From Paractinoplanes tereljensis (GTDB taxonomy: Bacteria; Actinomycetota; Actinomycetes; Mycobacteriales; Micromonosporaceae): DNA of 64,000 nt. Positions 43,040 to 51,298 of this stretch are shown in pieces. Under the pieces are notes generated by a model, which was given only the letters and a program-made list of their open reading frames with translations, searched no databases and was not told the origin of the DNA. A program made the translations under genes and the position numbers. The first letter of the stretch is position 1. Each line of letters starts with the position of its first letter. The stretch is taken from positions 176,704-240,703 of the forward strand of contig NZ_BOMY01000025.1 of assembly GCF_016862435.1 (NCBI RefSeq). Reading direction: 5' to 3'.

Positions 43040-43920
43040 CCTTGCCTCTGCACGGACAGGCCGCCGTCGACCAGCTTCTGGAGATTCTGGACCTGAAGCA
43101 GGTCGACGCGGCCACGTTCGTAGGGGAGAGCCCGCAGACCGGCGCCCAGCGCGTCTTCGGCGGGCAGGTCGCCGGCCAGGCCCTGGTCGCCGCCGGTCGC
43201 ACGGTCGACCCGTCCCGGTTCGTGCACTCGCTGCACGGCTATTTCGTGCGGCCGGGCGACCCGACCGAGCCGATCCAGTTCACCGTCGAGACGATCCGCG
43301 ACGGACGGTCCTTCTCGGTCCGGCGGTCCACCGCCCAGCAGCACGGGCGCACGATCTTCTTCATGTCGGCGTCGTTCCAGGTGCTCGAGGAAGGCCTCGA
43401 CCACTACCTGCCGGCGCCGGTCGACGTGCCCGGCCCCGACGAGATCCCGACGATGGCCGACTGGGTGCGGAAATATCCCTCCCGGGCGGGCATTTTCGCG
43501 TCCTCGCCGCAGGCCATCGACGTGCGCTACGTCGGTGTGCCCGGCTGGGTGCCGCCCGGCGACCGGGACGCCAGCGAGCAGCAGCGGGTCTGGATGCGGA
43601 TCAACGGCACGCTGCCGGACGACCCGCTGATCCACGCGTGCGCCCTCGCCTACGCCTCCGACCTGTCGCTGCTCGACTCGGTGCTGTCGGCGCACGGCGA
43701 GGTGTGGGGCCCGGGCGGGGTGATCGGGGCCAGCCTCGACCACGCGCTCTGGCTGCACCGGCCGTTCCGCGCCGACGAGTGGTTCCTCTACGACTGCACC
43801 AGCCCGTCCGCCTCGGGCAGCCGGGGCCTGGCCACCGGGCGGATGTTCACCCAGGACGGCCGGCACATCGCCAGCGCCGTGCAGGAGGGGCTGCTACGCC
43901 GGGTGGGCGAACGGAAATAG
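43036..43920 (+). CDS. tesB: Acyl-CoA thioesterase II (TesB)
   Basis: 294 residues, a double hot-dog fold. It hydrolyses acyl-CoA to free fatty acid and CoA. Seen: RVFGGQVAGQALVAAGRTV near the N-terminus, VHSLHGYFVRPGDP near 65, the second hot-dog motif HACALAYASDLSLLDSVL near 205 with the catalytic Asp, and SLDHALWLHRPFRADEW. It is translationally coupled to pyk (GTGA overlap), as in other actinobacteria. Followed by a large inverted repeat. Confidence 0.94.
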   Translation: MTLPLHGQAAVDQLLEILDLKQVDAATFVGESPQTGAQRVFGGQVAGQALVAAGRTVDPSRFVHSLHGYFVRPGDPTEPIQFTVETIRDGRSFSVRRSTAQQHGRTIFFMSASFQVLEEGLDHYLPAPVDVPGPDEIPTMADWVRKYPSRAGIFASSPQAIDVRYVGVPGWVPPGDRDASEQQRVWMRINGTLPDDPLIHACALAYASDLSLLDSVLSAHGEVWGPGGVIGASLDHALWLHRPFRADEWFLYDCTSPSASGSRGLATGRMFTQDGRHIASAVQEGLLRRVGERK

Positions 43921-43980
43921 CCCCGCCAAGTGGGATCCCGGCCCGGCGACTGGCCGTTTGCGGATCCCACCCGGCGGGGC
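43920..43980. terminator. Long inverted repeat between convergent tesB and DUF308 genes
   Basis: Arms at 43920-43938 and 43962-43980: eight base pairs, a 2-nt mismatch bulge, then nine base pairs, with a 23-nt loop. It begins at the tesB stop codon and ends 10 bp from the convergent gene, so it likely terminates transcription from both sides. Confidence 0.7.
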
Positions 43981-43990
43981 GTCGGGGACA

Positions 43991-44833
43991 TCAGTGGCGA
44001 TGGTCCTCGCCGACGGTGGCCTCCTCGGCGCTCTCCGCGGTGTCCGGAACCGGCGGGATGTCCGCCTCCGCCGTCCGGTGCGCCGCGGTGGCCGACACGC
44101 CCGCTTGCGCGAGCATCAGGTCCAGGTCGGCGGTGGTCCGTAGTACCTCGTCGTGGAACGTCTGCGGGCCCTGTCCGGCCCGGTGCCGGGCCCGGCCCGC
44201 CTGCGGCGTGCCGTCGTAATCCTCCCGGCCGGCCGAATATCCGATCACCCCGGCCTCGCGTTCCGGTGACAACTGCAAAACGTCATGCCGTACGCCGGAA
44301 GCCTCCCGCAACCGCAACGCCGTCACCAGATCGGCGACCGCGCGCAGCAACCCGAGCCCGCCGAGCAGCAGAATCATCGGGTCGGCGGTGCGGGCGAGCG
44401 GCCCGGCCGCGTAGAAGCCCAGCCCGGCCTGGGCCACCCCGAGCGCCATCATCAGCCCCCAGGTGCGGTCGGTGCCCCGGTTCATCGTCGACACCGCGAC
44501 GTCCATCGCGCCGCGCACCATCAGGAACCAGCCCACCAGCGACGCCGGCGTGGCATAGCTCGAGCCCGAGTCGACCAGCAGGACCAGGCCGGTCACCGTG
44601 AACAGCCCGGCCATGCCCGCGTTGAGCCACCAGGTGCGGGTGCCGGCCAGTGCCCGCACCCCCTCGCACAGCGCACCGAACAGCACCACCGGCCCGGCCA
44701 CGTCGGCCACGCTGACCGGCTCCAGCCGCAGCACGCTCCAGGCGATCGCCAGCCACGCCACTCCGGCGAACATCAGGAAGCCCCACATGCTGTCACGCAT
44801 GACCGTCAGGGGTGATGAACCGGACCACAGCAT
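43991..44833 (-). CDS. HdeD/DUF308-like membrane protein
   Basis: 280 residues from the ATG at 44833, which has GGAGG 5 nt upstream. About six hydrophobic helices arranged in short repeat pairs (MWGFLMFAGVAWLAIAW, VVLFGALCEGVRAL, MAGLFTVTGLVLLV, LVGWFLMVRGAMDV, LGGLGLLRAVADLV) resemble the HdeD/DUF308 repeat family. A cytoplasmic C-terminal tail of about 110 residues is polar and Ala/Glu-rich. The function is unknown; family members are linked to acid or membrane stress. Confidence 0.78.
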   Translation of the reverse strand: MLWSGSSPLTVMRDSMWGFLMFAGVAWLAIAWSVLRLEPVSVADVAGPVVLFGALCEGVRALAGTRTWWLNAGMAGLFTVTGLVLLVDSGSSYATPASLVGWFLMVRGAMDVAVSTMNRGTDRTWGLMMALGVAQAGLGFYAAGPLARTADPMILLLGGLGLLRAVADLVTALRLREASGVRHDVLQLSPEREAGVIGYSAGREDYDGTPQAGRARHRAGQGPQTFHDEVLRTTADLDLMLAQAGVSATAAHRTAEADIPPVPDTAESAEEATVGEDHRH

Positions 44834-45312
44834 GGGGCCTCCAGCGAAGGTGTCTCTGCCATGACAACATCCGCGCTCGCGGCCGGGCCGGGGTTCGGGC
44901 AGATTCACAGCGCGTCCCCAGGGGCCCTGGAGCAAGATCGATGTCACCGAGCGCAGTCGAACCGGGCACCCGTTATGTCAGCCCGCCGGTGTGCGAACGG
45001 GCATCGCCGGATATCCCTCGATGACCGTGGATTCGTTTACACAGGCGTAACGCGTGAATGCGCGATTGTTGCCGTTCTGTGCGCCACGATTCGTGTACCG
45101 GCGCGACGCGAAACTTTCCGGCCGAAGGCGCCGGAATTCGAAAGTTCTGCGCCCGGGAGTGGTGGCGGCGAAAGGGCGATCCGGGGTGGTGAGCTGATGT
45201 TGGTTCCCGAGTTGGATCATGTGGGGGTGCCGGTGGGAGCGCGAATGCGGCCTTTCCGGCCGGGCACGCGCGTGAATCCCGCAGGCATTGCGGGAGGATT
45301 TGACAATTCTTG
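44834..45312. other. Intergenic region between the DUF308 gene and the tRNA
   Basis: 479 bp with no credible gene. It holds the promoter of the DUF308 gene at one end and the tRNA terminator hairpin (45277-45295) at the other. An open frame that crosses it and the tRNA is judged false (its sequence through the tRNA is the usual GGIRTHT artefact). Confidence 0.6.
45277..45295 (-). terminator. Hairpin terminator downstream of the tRNA
   Basis: 7-bp stem TCCCGCA / TGCGGGA with a 5-nt loop, 18 bp past the tRNA 3' end on the minus strand. Confidence 0.6.
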
Positions 45313-45386
45313 TGCCCCCGGTGGGATTCGAACCCACACTGTATGGTGTTTGAGACCATCTTCTCTGCCGGTTGGAATACAGGGGC
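45313..45386 (-). tRNA. tRNA-Leu (anticodon CAA), class-I shape
   Basis: A complete 74-nt cloverleaf on the minus strand. Acceptor GCCCCTG/CGGGGGC (one G-U), U8, D-arm with A14 and G18G19, anticodon stem ATGGT/ACCAT with loop CTCAAAC giving CAA, a 5-nt variable loop, T-stem GTGGG/CCCAC with loop TTCGAAT, and discriminator A73. CCA is not encoded. CAA reads UUG (Leu), but the short variable loop is unlike the class II form expected of Leu tRNAs. One D-stem pair is C-A. As I recall, a Leu tRNA gene sits near the ANTAR regulator in mycobacteria too; I cannot check its shape. Confidence 0.85.
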
Positions 45387-45518
45387 CGGCCGGCTCGGTC
45401 CCCGACACGGTATGGCCACGCCAGGATGAGCTTCCGACAGCCTACCCACTACGCTTAGGACGGCGATACCCACATACCGGGGTGTCGCGACTTCGGGAGT
45501 GTTGGGGGTAGAGGTTCC

Positions 45519-46142
45519 GTGGCCGACACGCAGGCTGGGGCCGATCGCAAACGGGTGCTGATCGCCGAGGACGAGGCCCTCATCCGGTTGGACCTGGCCG
45601 AGATGCTGGTCGAGGAGGGCTACGACGTGGTCGGCGAGGCCGGCGATGGCGAGACCGCCGTCCGCCTGGCCGAAGACCTCCGTCCGGACCTGGTCATCCT
45701 CGACATCAAGATGCCGATCATGGATGGCCTCGCGGCCGCCGAGCGGATCGCCGGTGGGCGCATCGCCCCGGTGGTGATCCTGACCGCGTTCAGCCAGCGC
45801 GACCTGGTCGAGCGGGCCCGGGCCGCCGGCGCGATGGCCTACCTGGTCAAGCCCTTCCAGAAATCCGACCTGGTGCCGGCGATCGAGATCGCCCTCTCGA
45901 GGTACTCGGAGATCGCCGCCCTCGAGTCCGAGGTCGCCGGGCTCACCGACCGTCTGGAGACCCGCAAGTCGGTCGAACGGGCCAAGGGTGAGCTGATGAC
46001 GAAGTACCAGATGACCGAACCGCAGGCATTCAAGTGGATTCAACGCACAGCGATGGACCACCGCATGACGATGCGTGAGGTAGCCGACCGGATCTTGGCC
46101 GAGGGCCAGGAAGCCGGCGGAGCCCAGGCAACCACAAGTTGA
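45519..46142 (+). CDS. ANTAR-domain response regulator (PdtaR-like)
   Basis: 207 residues. N-terminal receiver (about 12-125) with acidic pocket EDE, phosphoacceptor Asp in VILDIKMPIMDG, and the conserved Thr and Lys in LTAFS and LVKPFQKS. The C-terminal ANTAR RNA-binding domain (about 130-195) has AKGELMTKYQMTEPQAFKWI. Phosphorylated relatives such as M. tuberculosis PdtaR bind dual-hairpin RNA antiterminators. The sensor kinase is not adjacent. GTG start. The gene is followed by the amino-acid importer genes. Confidence 0.94.
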   Translation: MADTQAGADRKRVLIAEDEALIRLDLAEMLVEEGYDVVGEAGDGETAVRLAEDLRPDLVILDIKMPIMDGLAAAERIAGGRIAPVVILTAFSQRDLVERARAAGAMAYLVKPFQKSDLVPAIEIALSRYSEIAALESEVAGLTDRLETRKSVERAKGELMTKYQMTEPQAFKWIQRTAMDHRMTMREVADRILAEGQEAGGAQATTS

Positions 46143-46229
46143 TCTAGCGGAAACACGAGTGTTGTAACACCTCCTCCTGCCTGGGCGTCTCTGCACGTAA
46201 CGGTTCGGTGAAAGCCCGATCGAAGTCTT

Positions 46230-46257
46230 TTGGCAGGCCCGGATCCTGGGATAGCGT
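46230..46257 (+). promoter_or_regulatory. Promoter of the branched-chain amino-acid importer
   Basis: TTGGCA (46230-46235), 16-bp spacer, TAGCGT (46252-46257), giving a leader of about 90 nt before the TTG start codon. Confidence 0.5.
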
Positions 46258-46355
46258 CCCGGCCCATGACGGGCGCAGCGTGGTCGCGCGGGCACGCAAG
46301 TGCCAATCGACCAGCCGTGGCTCGGTGGGTTCGGTATGGAGGAGAGGTTCCAACC

Positions 46356-47525
46356 TTGAGGCAGGTTCTCGCACGAGCCATCGGCGGGGTGGCCATCATC
46401 GGGCTCATCGCCGGTGCCGCTGCTTGTAATAAGGACACGAGTAGCAGCAGCGACACGGCGAGCGGCTCGAACTGCGGCTACAAGCTCGCATACTTCGGCG
46501 CTCTGACCGGCTCGGCCGCCAACCTCGGTGTGAACATCGAGCAGGGCTTCGAGCTGGCGATCAACCAGTACAACAAGACCAAGGGCTCCGACTGCATCAC
46601 GGTCGCGAAGTTCGACTCGCAGGGTGCGGCCGAGGTCGCTCCGGGTGTTGCCCGGAACCTGGTGGCGGACAAGAAGATCCTCGGCATCGTCGGCCCGCCG
46701 TTCTCCGGCGAGTCCGAGGCCGCTGACCCGATCTTCGAGGCCGCCGGCATCCCGACGATCACCCCGTCCGCGACCCGGGTGTCGCTGTCGGCCAACGGCT
46801 GGAAGACCTTCCACCGCGCGGTGGCCAACGATGACGCCCAGGGCCCCGCGGCCGCGGCGTACATCAAGGACAACCTGAAGGCCACCAAGGTCTTCATCGC
46901 GGACGACCAGTCGGCGTACGGCGCCGGCCTGGCCGACGTCGTCAAGTCCAAGCTGGGCGCGCTGGTCGTCGCCTCGGACAAGACCGAGGGTGACGGCAAG
47001 CAGACCGACTTCTCGGCGCTGGTGCAGAAGGTGACCTCGTCCGGTGCGACCGCGCTCTTCTACGGCGGTTACTACACCAACGCGGGCGTCATCCGTAAGC
47101 AGCTGACCTCGGCCGGCTGGAAGGGCACCCTGCTCGGCGGCGACGGCATGAAGGACCCGGGCCTGTCCAAGGCGTCGGGTGTGGCCGCTGCGGTCGGCAC
47201 CGTCGTTACCTGCCCGTGCTCCCCGCCCGAGGCCGCCGGCGGCACGTTCGTCAACGACTACAAGGCGCAGTGGAACGTCGACGCCGGTACCTACTCGGAC
47301 GTCGCGTTCGACGCGGCGAACATCCTCCTGCAGGGTATCGACGCCGGTAACACCACCCCGGAGAAGCTGAACACCTACCTGTCCACGATCAACTACAAGG
47401 GGATCGCGAACACGTACAAGTTCACCTCGACCGGTGAGCTCGACCCCACCCTGATCAAGGTGTGGGCGTTCAAGTTCGACCAGAGTGGCGACGCCAAGTC
47501 CGACGTGGAGATCAAGACCTCCTGA
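46356..47525 (+). CDS. livJ: Branched-chain amino-acid ABC transporter substrate-binding lipoprotein
   Basis: 389 residues from a TTG start, chosen because GGAGGAGAGG lies upstream and the signal peptide begins here. Lipoprotein signal with lipobox GAAAC, the modified Cys near residue 24 (processing requires lgt). The mature protein is a Peripla_BP_6 type I fold with YKLAYFGALTGSAANLGVN, GIVGPPFSGESEA, ADDQSAYGAGLADVV and GGYYTNAGVIRKQL. It delivers Leu, Ile, Val or related amino acids to the LivHMGF complex downstream. A 12-bp hairpin separates it from livH. Confidence 0.92.
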   Translation: MRQVLARAIGGVAIIGLIAGAAACNKDTSSSSDTASGSNCGYKLAYFGALTGSAANLGVNIEQGFELAINQYNKTKGSDCITVAKFDSQGAAEVAPGVARNLVADKKILGIVGPPFSGESEAADPIFEAAGIPTITPSATRVSLSANGWKTFHRAVANDDAQGPAAAAYIKDNLKATKVFIADDQSAYGAGLADVVKSKLGALVVASDKTEGDGKQTDFSALVQKVTSSGATALFYGGYYTNAGVIRKQLTSAGWKGTLLGGDGMKDPGLSKASGVAAAVGTVVTCPCSPPEAAGGTFVNDYKAQWNVDAGTYSDVAFDAANILLQGIDAGNTTPEKLNTYLSTINYKGIANTYKFTSTGELDPTLIKVWAFKFDQSGDAKSDVEIKTS

Positions 47526-47550
47526 TCGCGCAGTAACTCTCCGTAGGGCC

Positions 47551-47581
47551 GGTGTGGCCGGATGATCTCCGGCCACACCGA
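47551..47581 (+). terminator. Hairpin between livJ and livH
   Basis: Perfect 12-bp stem (47551-47562 with 47570-47581) and a 7-nt loop in the 79-bp gap. It probably attenuates transcription or protects the livJ message, so that binding protein exceeds transporter. Confidence 0.65.
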
Positions 47582-47604
47582 CCTCGTCGTTTTGGAGCCC
47601 CTCT

Positions 47605-48555
47605 GTGGATTTTTCCGGCCTGATCAACGATTTCGGGCCGCTCACCGTGACCGGGCTTGCACAGGGCGCGATCATTGCCCTGTTCGCACTGGGCTACACC
47701 CTGGTCTACGGTGTCTTGCGGCTGATCAACTTTGCACACTCCGAGGTCTTCCTCCTCGGCACCTACGGGTGCCTCATCGCCTGGGGATGGTTCGGCCTCG
47801 ACCAGAACTCGAAAGCGCCGAACTTCGGCGCGATGCTCGCCTACATGGCCCTCGGCCTGGTGGTGGCGATCGTCGCGTCGGGTCTCACCGCGCTCGCGGT
47901 GGAGCTGGTGGCCTACCGGCCGCTGCGCCGGCGTAACGCCCCGCCTCTCGCATTCCTGATCACGGCGATCGGTGCCTCGCTCGCGATCTCGGAGACGGTG
48001 GGTGTTCTGACGCACCGCAACCAGAGGGGTGTCCCGCCGATCATCCAGGCCCGGACGGTCATCACGATCGGCGACACGCATATCACGAACCTGCAGATCC
48101 TGATCGTCGTCCTGGCGCTGGTGATGATGTTCGTGCTCGACCGCTTCATCAACGGCTCGCGTCTCGGCCGGGGCATCCGCGCGGTGTCCCAGAACCCGGA
48201 CAGCGCGGCCCTGATGGGCGTCAACAAGTCCCGGGTCATCTCGCTGGTCTTCCTCCTCGGCGGCCTGATGGCGGGCATCGCCGCGGTGATGTACGACCTG
48301 AAGATCGGCGTCACCAAGTACGACGCGGGCTTCCTGCTCGGCATCGACGCGTTCACCGCCGCGGTGCTGGGCGGCATCGGCAACCTGCGGGGCGCGCTGC
48401 TCGGCGGCCTGCTCCTGGGGGTGCTGCAGAACTACGCGGCCGGCCTGTTCGGTTCGCAGTGGCTGCACGCGGCGGCGTTCGTGCTGCTGGTGCTGATCCT
48501 GCTGTTCCGTCCGACGGGCCTGTTGGGTGAGTCTCTCGGAAGGGCACGAGCATGA
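47605..48555 (+). CDS. livH: Branched-chain amino-acid ABC transporter permease LivH
   Basis: 316 residues with about eight membrane helices. Typical LivH sequence: ALGYTLVYGVLRLINFAHSE at the N-terminus and the EAA-like loop with GRGIRAVSQNPDSAALMGVN near 195. It forms the channel with LivM. GTG start. Its stop overlaps the livM ATG (ATGA). Confidence 0.94.
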   Translation: MDFSGLINDFGPLTVTGLAQGAIIALFALGYTLVYGVLRLINFAHSEVFLLGTYGCLIAWGWFGLDQNSKAPNFGAMLAYMALGLVVAIVASGLTALAVELVAYRPLRRRNAPPLAFLITAIGASLAISETVGVLTHRNQRGVPPIIQARTVITIGDTHITNLQILIVVLALVMMFVLDRFINGSRLGRGIRAVSQNPDSAALMGVNKSRVISLVFLLGGLMAGIAAVMYDLKIGVTKYDAGFLLGIDAFTAAVLGGIGNLRGALLGGLLLGVLQNYAAGLFGSQWLHAAAFVLLVLILLFRPTGLLGESLGRARA

Positions 48556-49694
48556 GCGACACCGCAGTGGCCCCTTCGAAGGAAAAGACCTCGTTCCGCG
48601 GCAACGGCGGCGTTCGTGGCTGGTTCGGCCGGCAGCCGACCTGGGTGCGGGCGATCGTGACGGTGGTGGCGCTGGTCCTGGCCATCCTGCTGCCGTACGC
48701 GGGTGACGTCCCGCTGATCGGCCCGCAGATCGTCACCCAGGGCATCGACTGGCCGTCCTCGCTGTTCAACATGTCCTACTACGTGCTGCTGGCGCTCGGC
48801 CTGAACGTGGTGGTCGGCTACGCGGGCCTGCTCGACCTCGGTTACGTCGGCTTCTTCGCGATCGGCGCCTACGGCACCGCGCTGCTGACCTCCCGGGACT
48901 CGCTGCTCTACGCGCACTCCGGCTGGTCCTGGCTGGCGGCGGCGCCGGTGGCGCTGGCGATCACGATGGCGGCGGGCCTGATCCTGGGCTGGCCGACACT
49001 GCGGTTGCGCGGCGACTATCTGGCCATCGTGACGCTCGGCTTCGCCGAGATCATCCGGATCGTGGCCACCAGTACGCCGAACTTCCTGCGTGGCGACCGC
49101 GGCTTCACCAACATCCCGCACCCGCCCGGCCAGGGCTCGGACGGCAAGCCGATCTTCGGCGTGACCGACGCGACGCCGTACTTCTGGCTGGGTCTCGGGG
49201 TGATCGTGGTGGTCATCCTCGGGGTCCGCAACCTCGACCGCAGCCGGGTCGGCCGCTCCTGGCTGGCGATCCGGGAGGACGAGGAGGCCGCCGAGATCAT
49301 GGGCGTCCGCACCACCCGGTTCAAGCTGTGGGCGTTCGCCATCGGCGCGTTCATCGGTGGTCTCGGTGGTGTGCTGTTCGCCGGCGAGCAGGGCTTCATC
49401 AACTCGCAGACGTTCGTGCTCCAGTTCTCGATCCTGGTGCTGGCCGGCGTGGTCATGGGTGGCTCCGGCAACATGGCCGGTGCGATCCTGGGTGGTGCGC
49501 TGATCTCGTACATCCCGGACCGGCTCCGTGGCATCTCGGACCCGTTCTTCCACACCGACCTGTACGAGTACCGGTTCGCGATCTTCGGCGTCGTGATCAT
49601 CGTCATCATGGTCCTGCGCCCGCAAGGTCTGATTCCCAGCCGGCGCCGGGCGATGGAGCTCAAGGACCGGGAGAAGGAGGTGGCTCCGCAATGA
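48552..49694 (+). CDS. livM: Branched-chain amino-acid ABC transporter permease LivM
   Basis: 380 residues. An N-terminal extension with one helix is followed by the LivM core of about eight helices: YYVLLALGLNVVVGYAGLLD, LRGDYLAIVTLGFAEIIRI and the loop SWLAIREDEEAAEIMGVRT. Coupled to livH upstream and livG downstream by ATGA overlaps. Confidence 0.94.
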   Translation: MSDTAVAPSKEKTSFRGNGGVRGWFGRQPTWVRAIVTVVALVLAILLPYAGDVPLIGPQIVTQGIDWPSSLFNMSYYVLLALGLNVVVGYAGLLDLGYVGFFAIGAYGTALLTSRDSLLYAHSGWSWLAAAPVALAITMAAGLILGWPTLRLRGDYLAIVTLGFAEIIRIVATSTPNFLRGDRGFTNIPHPPGQGSDGKPIFGVTDATPYFWLGLGVIVVVILGVRNLDRSRVGRSWLAIREDEEAAEIMGVRTTRFKLWAFAIGAFIGGLGGVLFAGEQGFINSQTFVLQFSILVLAGVVMGGSGNMAGAILGGALISYIPDRLRGISDPFFHTDLYEYRFAIFGVVIIVIMVLRPQGLIPSRRRAMELKDREKEVAPQ

Positions 49695-50578
49695 GTGAGC
49701 CGCACATCGAGACTCCGGAGGAGCTCGACCGTTCCGACGCCCGGCCGGTGGACCAGGCGGCACCGACCGGTGGCCCGGACCTCACCACGCCGACCGTCGG
49801 CGACCCGGACCTCCTGCTCGAGGTCGACCACGTCACCCTGCGCTTCGGTGGTGTCGTGGCGCTCAACGACGTCAGCTTCTCGCTGCGCAAGGGTGAGATC
49901 TTCGGTCTGATCGGCCCGAACGGGGCCGGCAAGACCACCTGCTTCAACGCGATGACCGGCGTCTACCAGCCGACCGAGGGAGCCATCCGGTTCCAGGGCG
50001 AGTCGATCGTCGGCAAGAAGAAGCACGAGATCACCCGGGGTGGCATCGCCCGCACGTTCCAGAACGTGCGGCTGTTCCCCGAGATGACCGCGCTGGAGAA
50101 CGTCATGGTGGGCGCCGATGCGCACCACAAGACGAGCGTGCTGAGCGCGCTGTTCCGGCTGCCGCGGTTCTGGCAGGAGGAGAAGTCGGGCCGGGCACGC
50201 TCGATGGAACTGCTCCGCTTCGTCGGCATCGCGCACCGGGCCGGCGACGTCAGCCGCAACCTCTCGTACGGCGAACAGCGCCGGCTCGAGATCGCCCGGG
50301 CCCTCGCCACCAACCCGACCCTGCTCTGCCTGGACGAGCCGGCCGCCGGCTTCAACCCGGCCGAGAAGGTGGATCTGCTCGCGCTGATCCGCCGGATCCG
50401 GGACACCGGCGTCACGGTCCTGCTGATCGAGCACGACATGCGCCTGGTCATGGGTGTCACCGACCGGATCGTGGTGCTGGAGTTCGGCAAGAAGATCGCC
50501 GAGGGGACACCCGCCGAGGTGCGGGACAACCCGGCGGTCATCGCCGCGTACCTGGGGGTTCCGACCGATGCTGCTTGA
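49691..50578 (+). CDS. livG: Branched-chain amino-acid ABC transporter ATPase LivG
   Basis: 295 residues with a polar N-terminal extension of about 40 residues before the ATPase. Walker A GPNGAGKTT, Q-loop RTFQNVRLF, signature LSYGEQRR, Walker B LLCLDEPAAG, H-loop IEHDM, all typical of LivG, including the insertion after Walker A. Coupled to livM (ATGA) and overlapping livF by 11 bp. Confidence 0.95.
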   Translation: MSEPHIETPEELDRSDARPVDQAAPTGGPDLTTPTVGDPDLLLEVDHVTLRFGGVVALNDVSFSLRKGEIFGLIGPNGAGKTTCFNAMTGVYQPTEGAIRFQGESIVGKKKHEITRGGIARTFQNVRLFPEMTALENVMVGADAHHKTSVLSALFRLPRFWQEEKSGRARSMELLRFVGIAHRAGDVSRNLSYGEQRRLEIARALATNPTLLCLDEPAAGFNPAEKVDLLALIRRIRDTGVTVLLIEHDMRLVMGVTDRIVVLEFGKKIAEGTPAEVRDNPAVIAAYLGVPTDAA

Positions 50579-51278
50579 GCTTGACAACGTTTCCCTCGCG
50601 TACGGCCGCATCCAGGCCCTGCACGGCATCAGCCTGAACGTCGCGCAGGGCGAGATCGTCGCCCTGATCGGCGCCAACGGCGCCGGGAAGTCGACCACCA
50701 TGCGGGCCATCTCCGGCCTGCGCCCGGTCTCCGAGGGTTCGATCCGCTTCGACGGGCAGGACATCTCCAAGCTGCGGGCCGACCTGCGGGTGGTCCGGGG
50801 CGTCTCCCAGTCACCCGAGGGCCGGGGCATCTTCCCGGGCATGTCGGTGCGGGAAAACCTCGAGATGGGCGCCTACACCCGGAAGAACCGGGCCGAGATC
50901 AGCGAGGACCTGGAGCGGGTGTTCACCCTGTTCCCGCGGATGAAGGAGCGGGAGAAGCAGTCCGGCGGCACGCTGTCCGGCGGCGAGCAGCAGATGCTCG
51001 CGGTCGGCCGGGCGCTGATGAGCCGGCCCAAGCTGCTGCTGCTCGACGAACCGTCGATGGGGCTGGCCCCGATGCTGATCCAGCAGATCTTCGACATCAT
51101 CGTCGAGATCAACGAGCAGGGAACCACCGTCCTGCTCGTGGAGCAGAACGCCCAGCAGGCACTTTCCCGGGCACACCGGGCGTACGTTCTGGAGACCGGA
51201 CGGATCGTGAAGGAAGGCACCGGCGCCGAACTTCTGCACGACCCGGCGGTCAAGGACGCCTACCTCGGCGTTGCTTAA
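50568..51278 (+). CDS. livF: Branched-chain amino-acid ABC transporter ATPase LivF
   Basis: 236 residues, family length. Walker A GANGAGKST, signature LSGGEQQM, Walker B LLLLDEPSMGLAP, H-loop VEQNAQQAL typical of LivF. The ATG lies within the livG end (11-bp overlap); longer frames are inside livG. Only 20 bp separate it from the next importer, with no terminator between. Confidence 0.95.
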   Translation: MLLELDNVSLAYGRIQALHGISLNVAQGEIVALIGANGAGKSTTMRAISGLRPVSEGSIRFDGQDISKLRADLRVVRGVSQSPEGRGIFPGMSVRENLEMGAYTRKNRAEISEDLERVFTLFPRMKEREKQSGGTLSGGEQQMLAVGRALMSRPKLLLLDEPSMGLAPMLIQQIFDIIVEINEQGTTVLLVEQNAQQALSRAHRAYVLETGRIVKEGTGAELLHDPAVKDAYLGVA

Positions 51279-51298
51279 TTCTCTTTGAGGAGACATCC

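Noticed and set aside
44861..45511. 216-codon open frame across the tRNA gene
   Set aside because: It runs through the antisense of tRNA-Leu (GGIRTHT-type artefact) and has no family resemblance.
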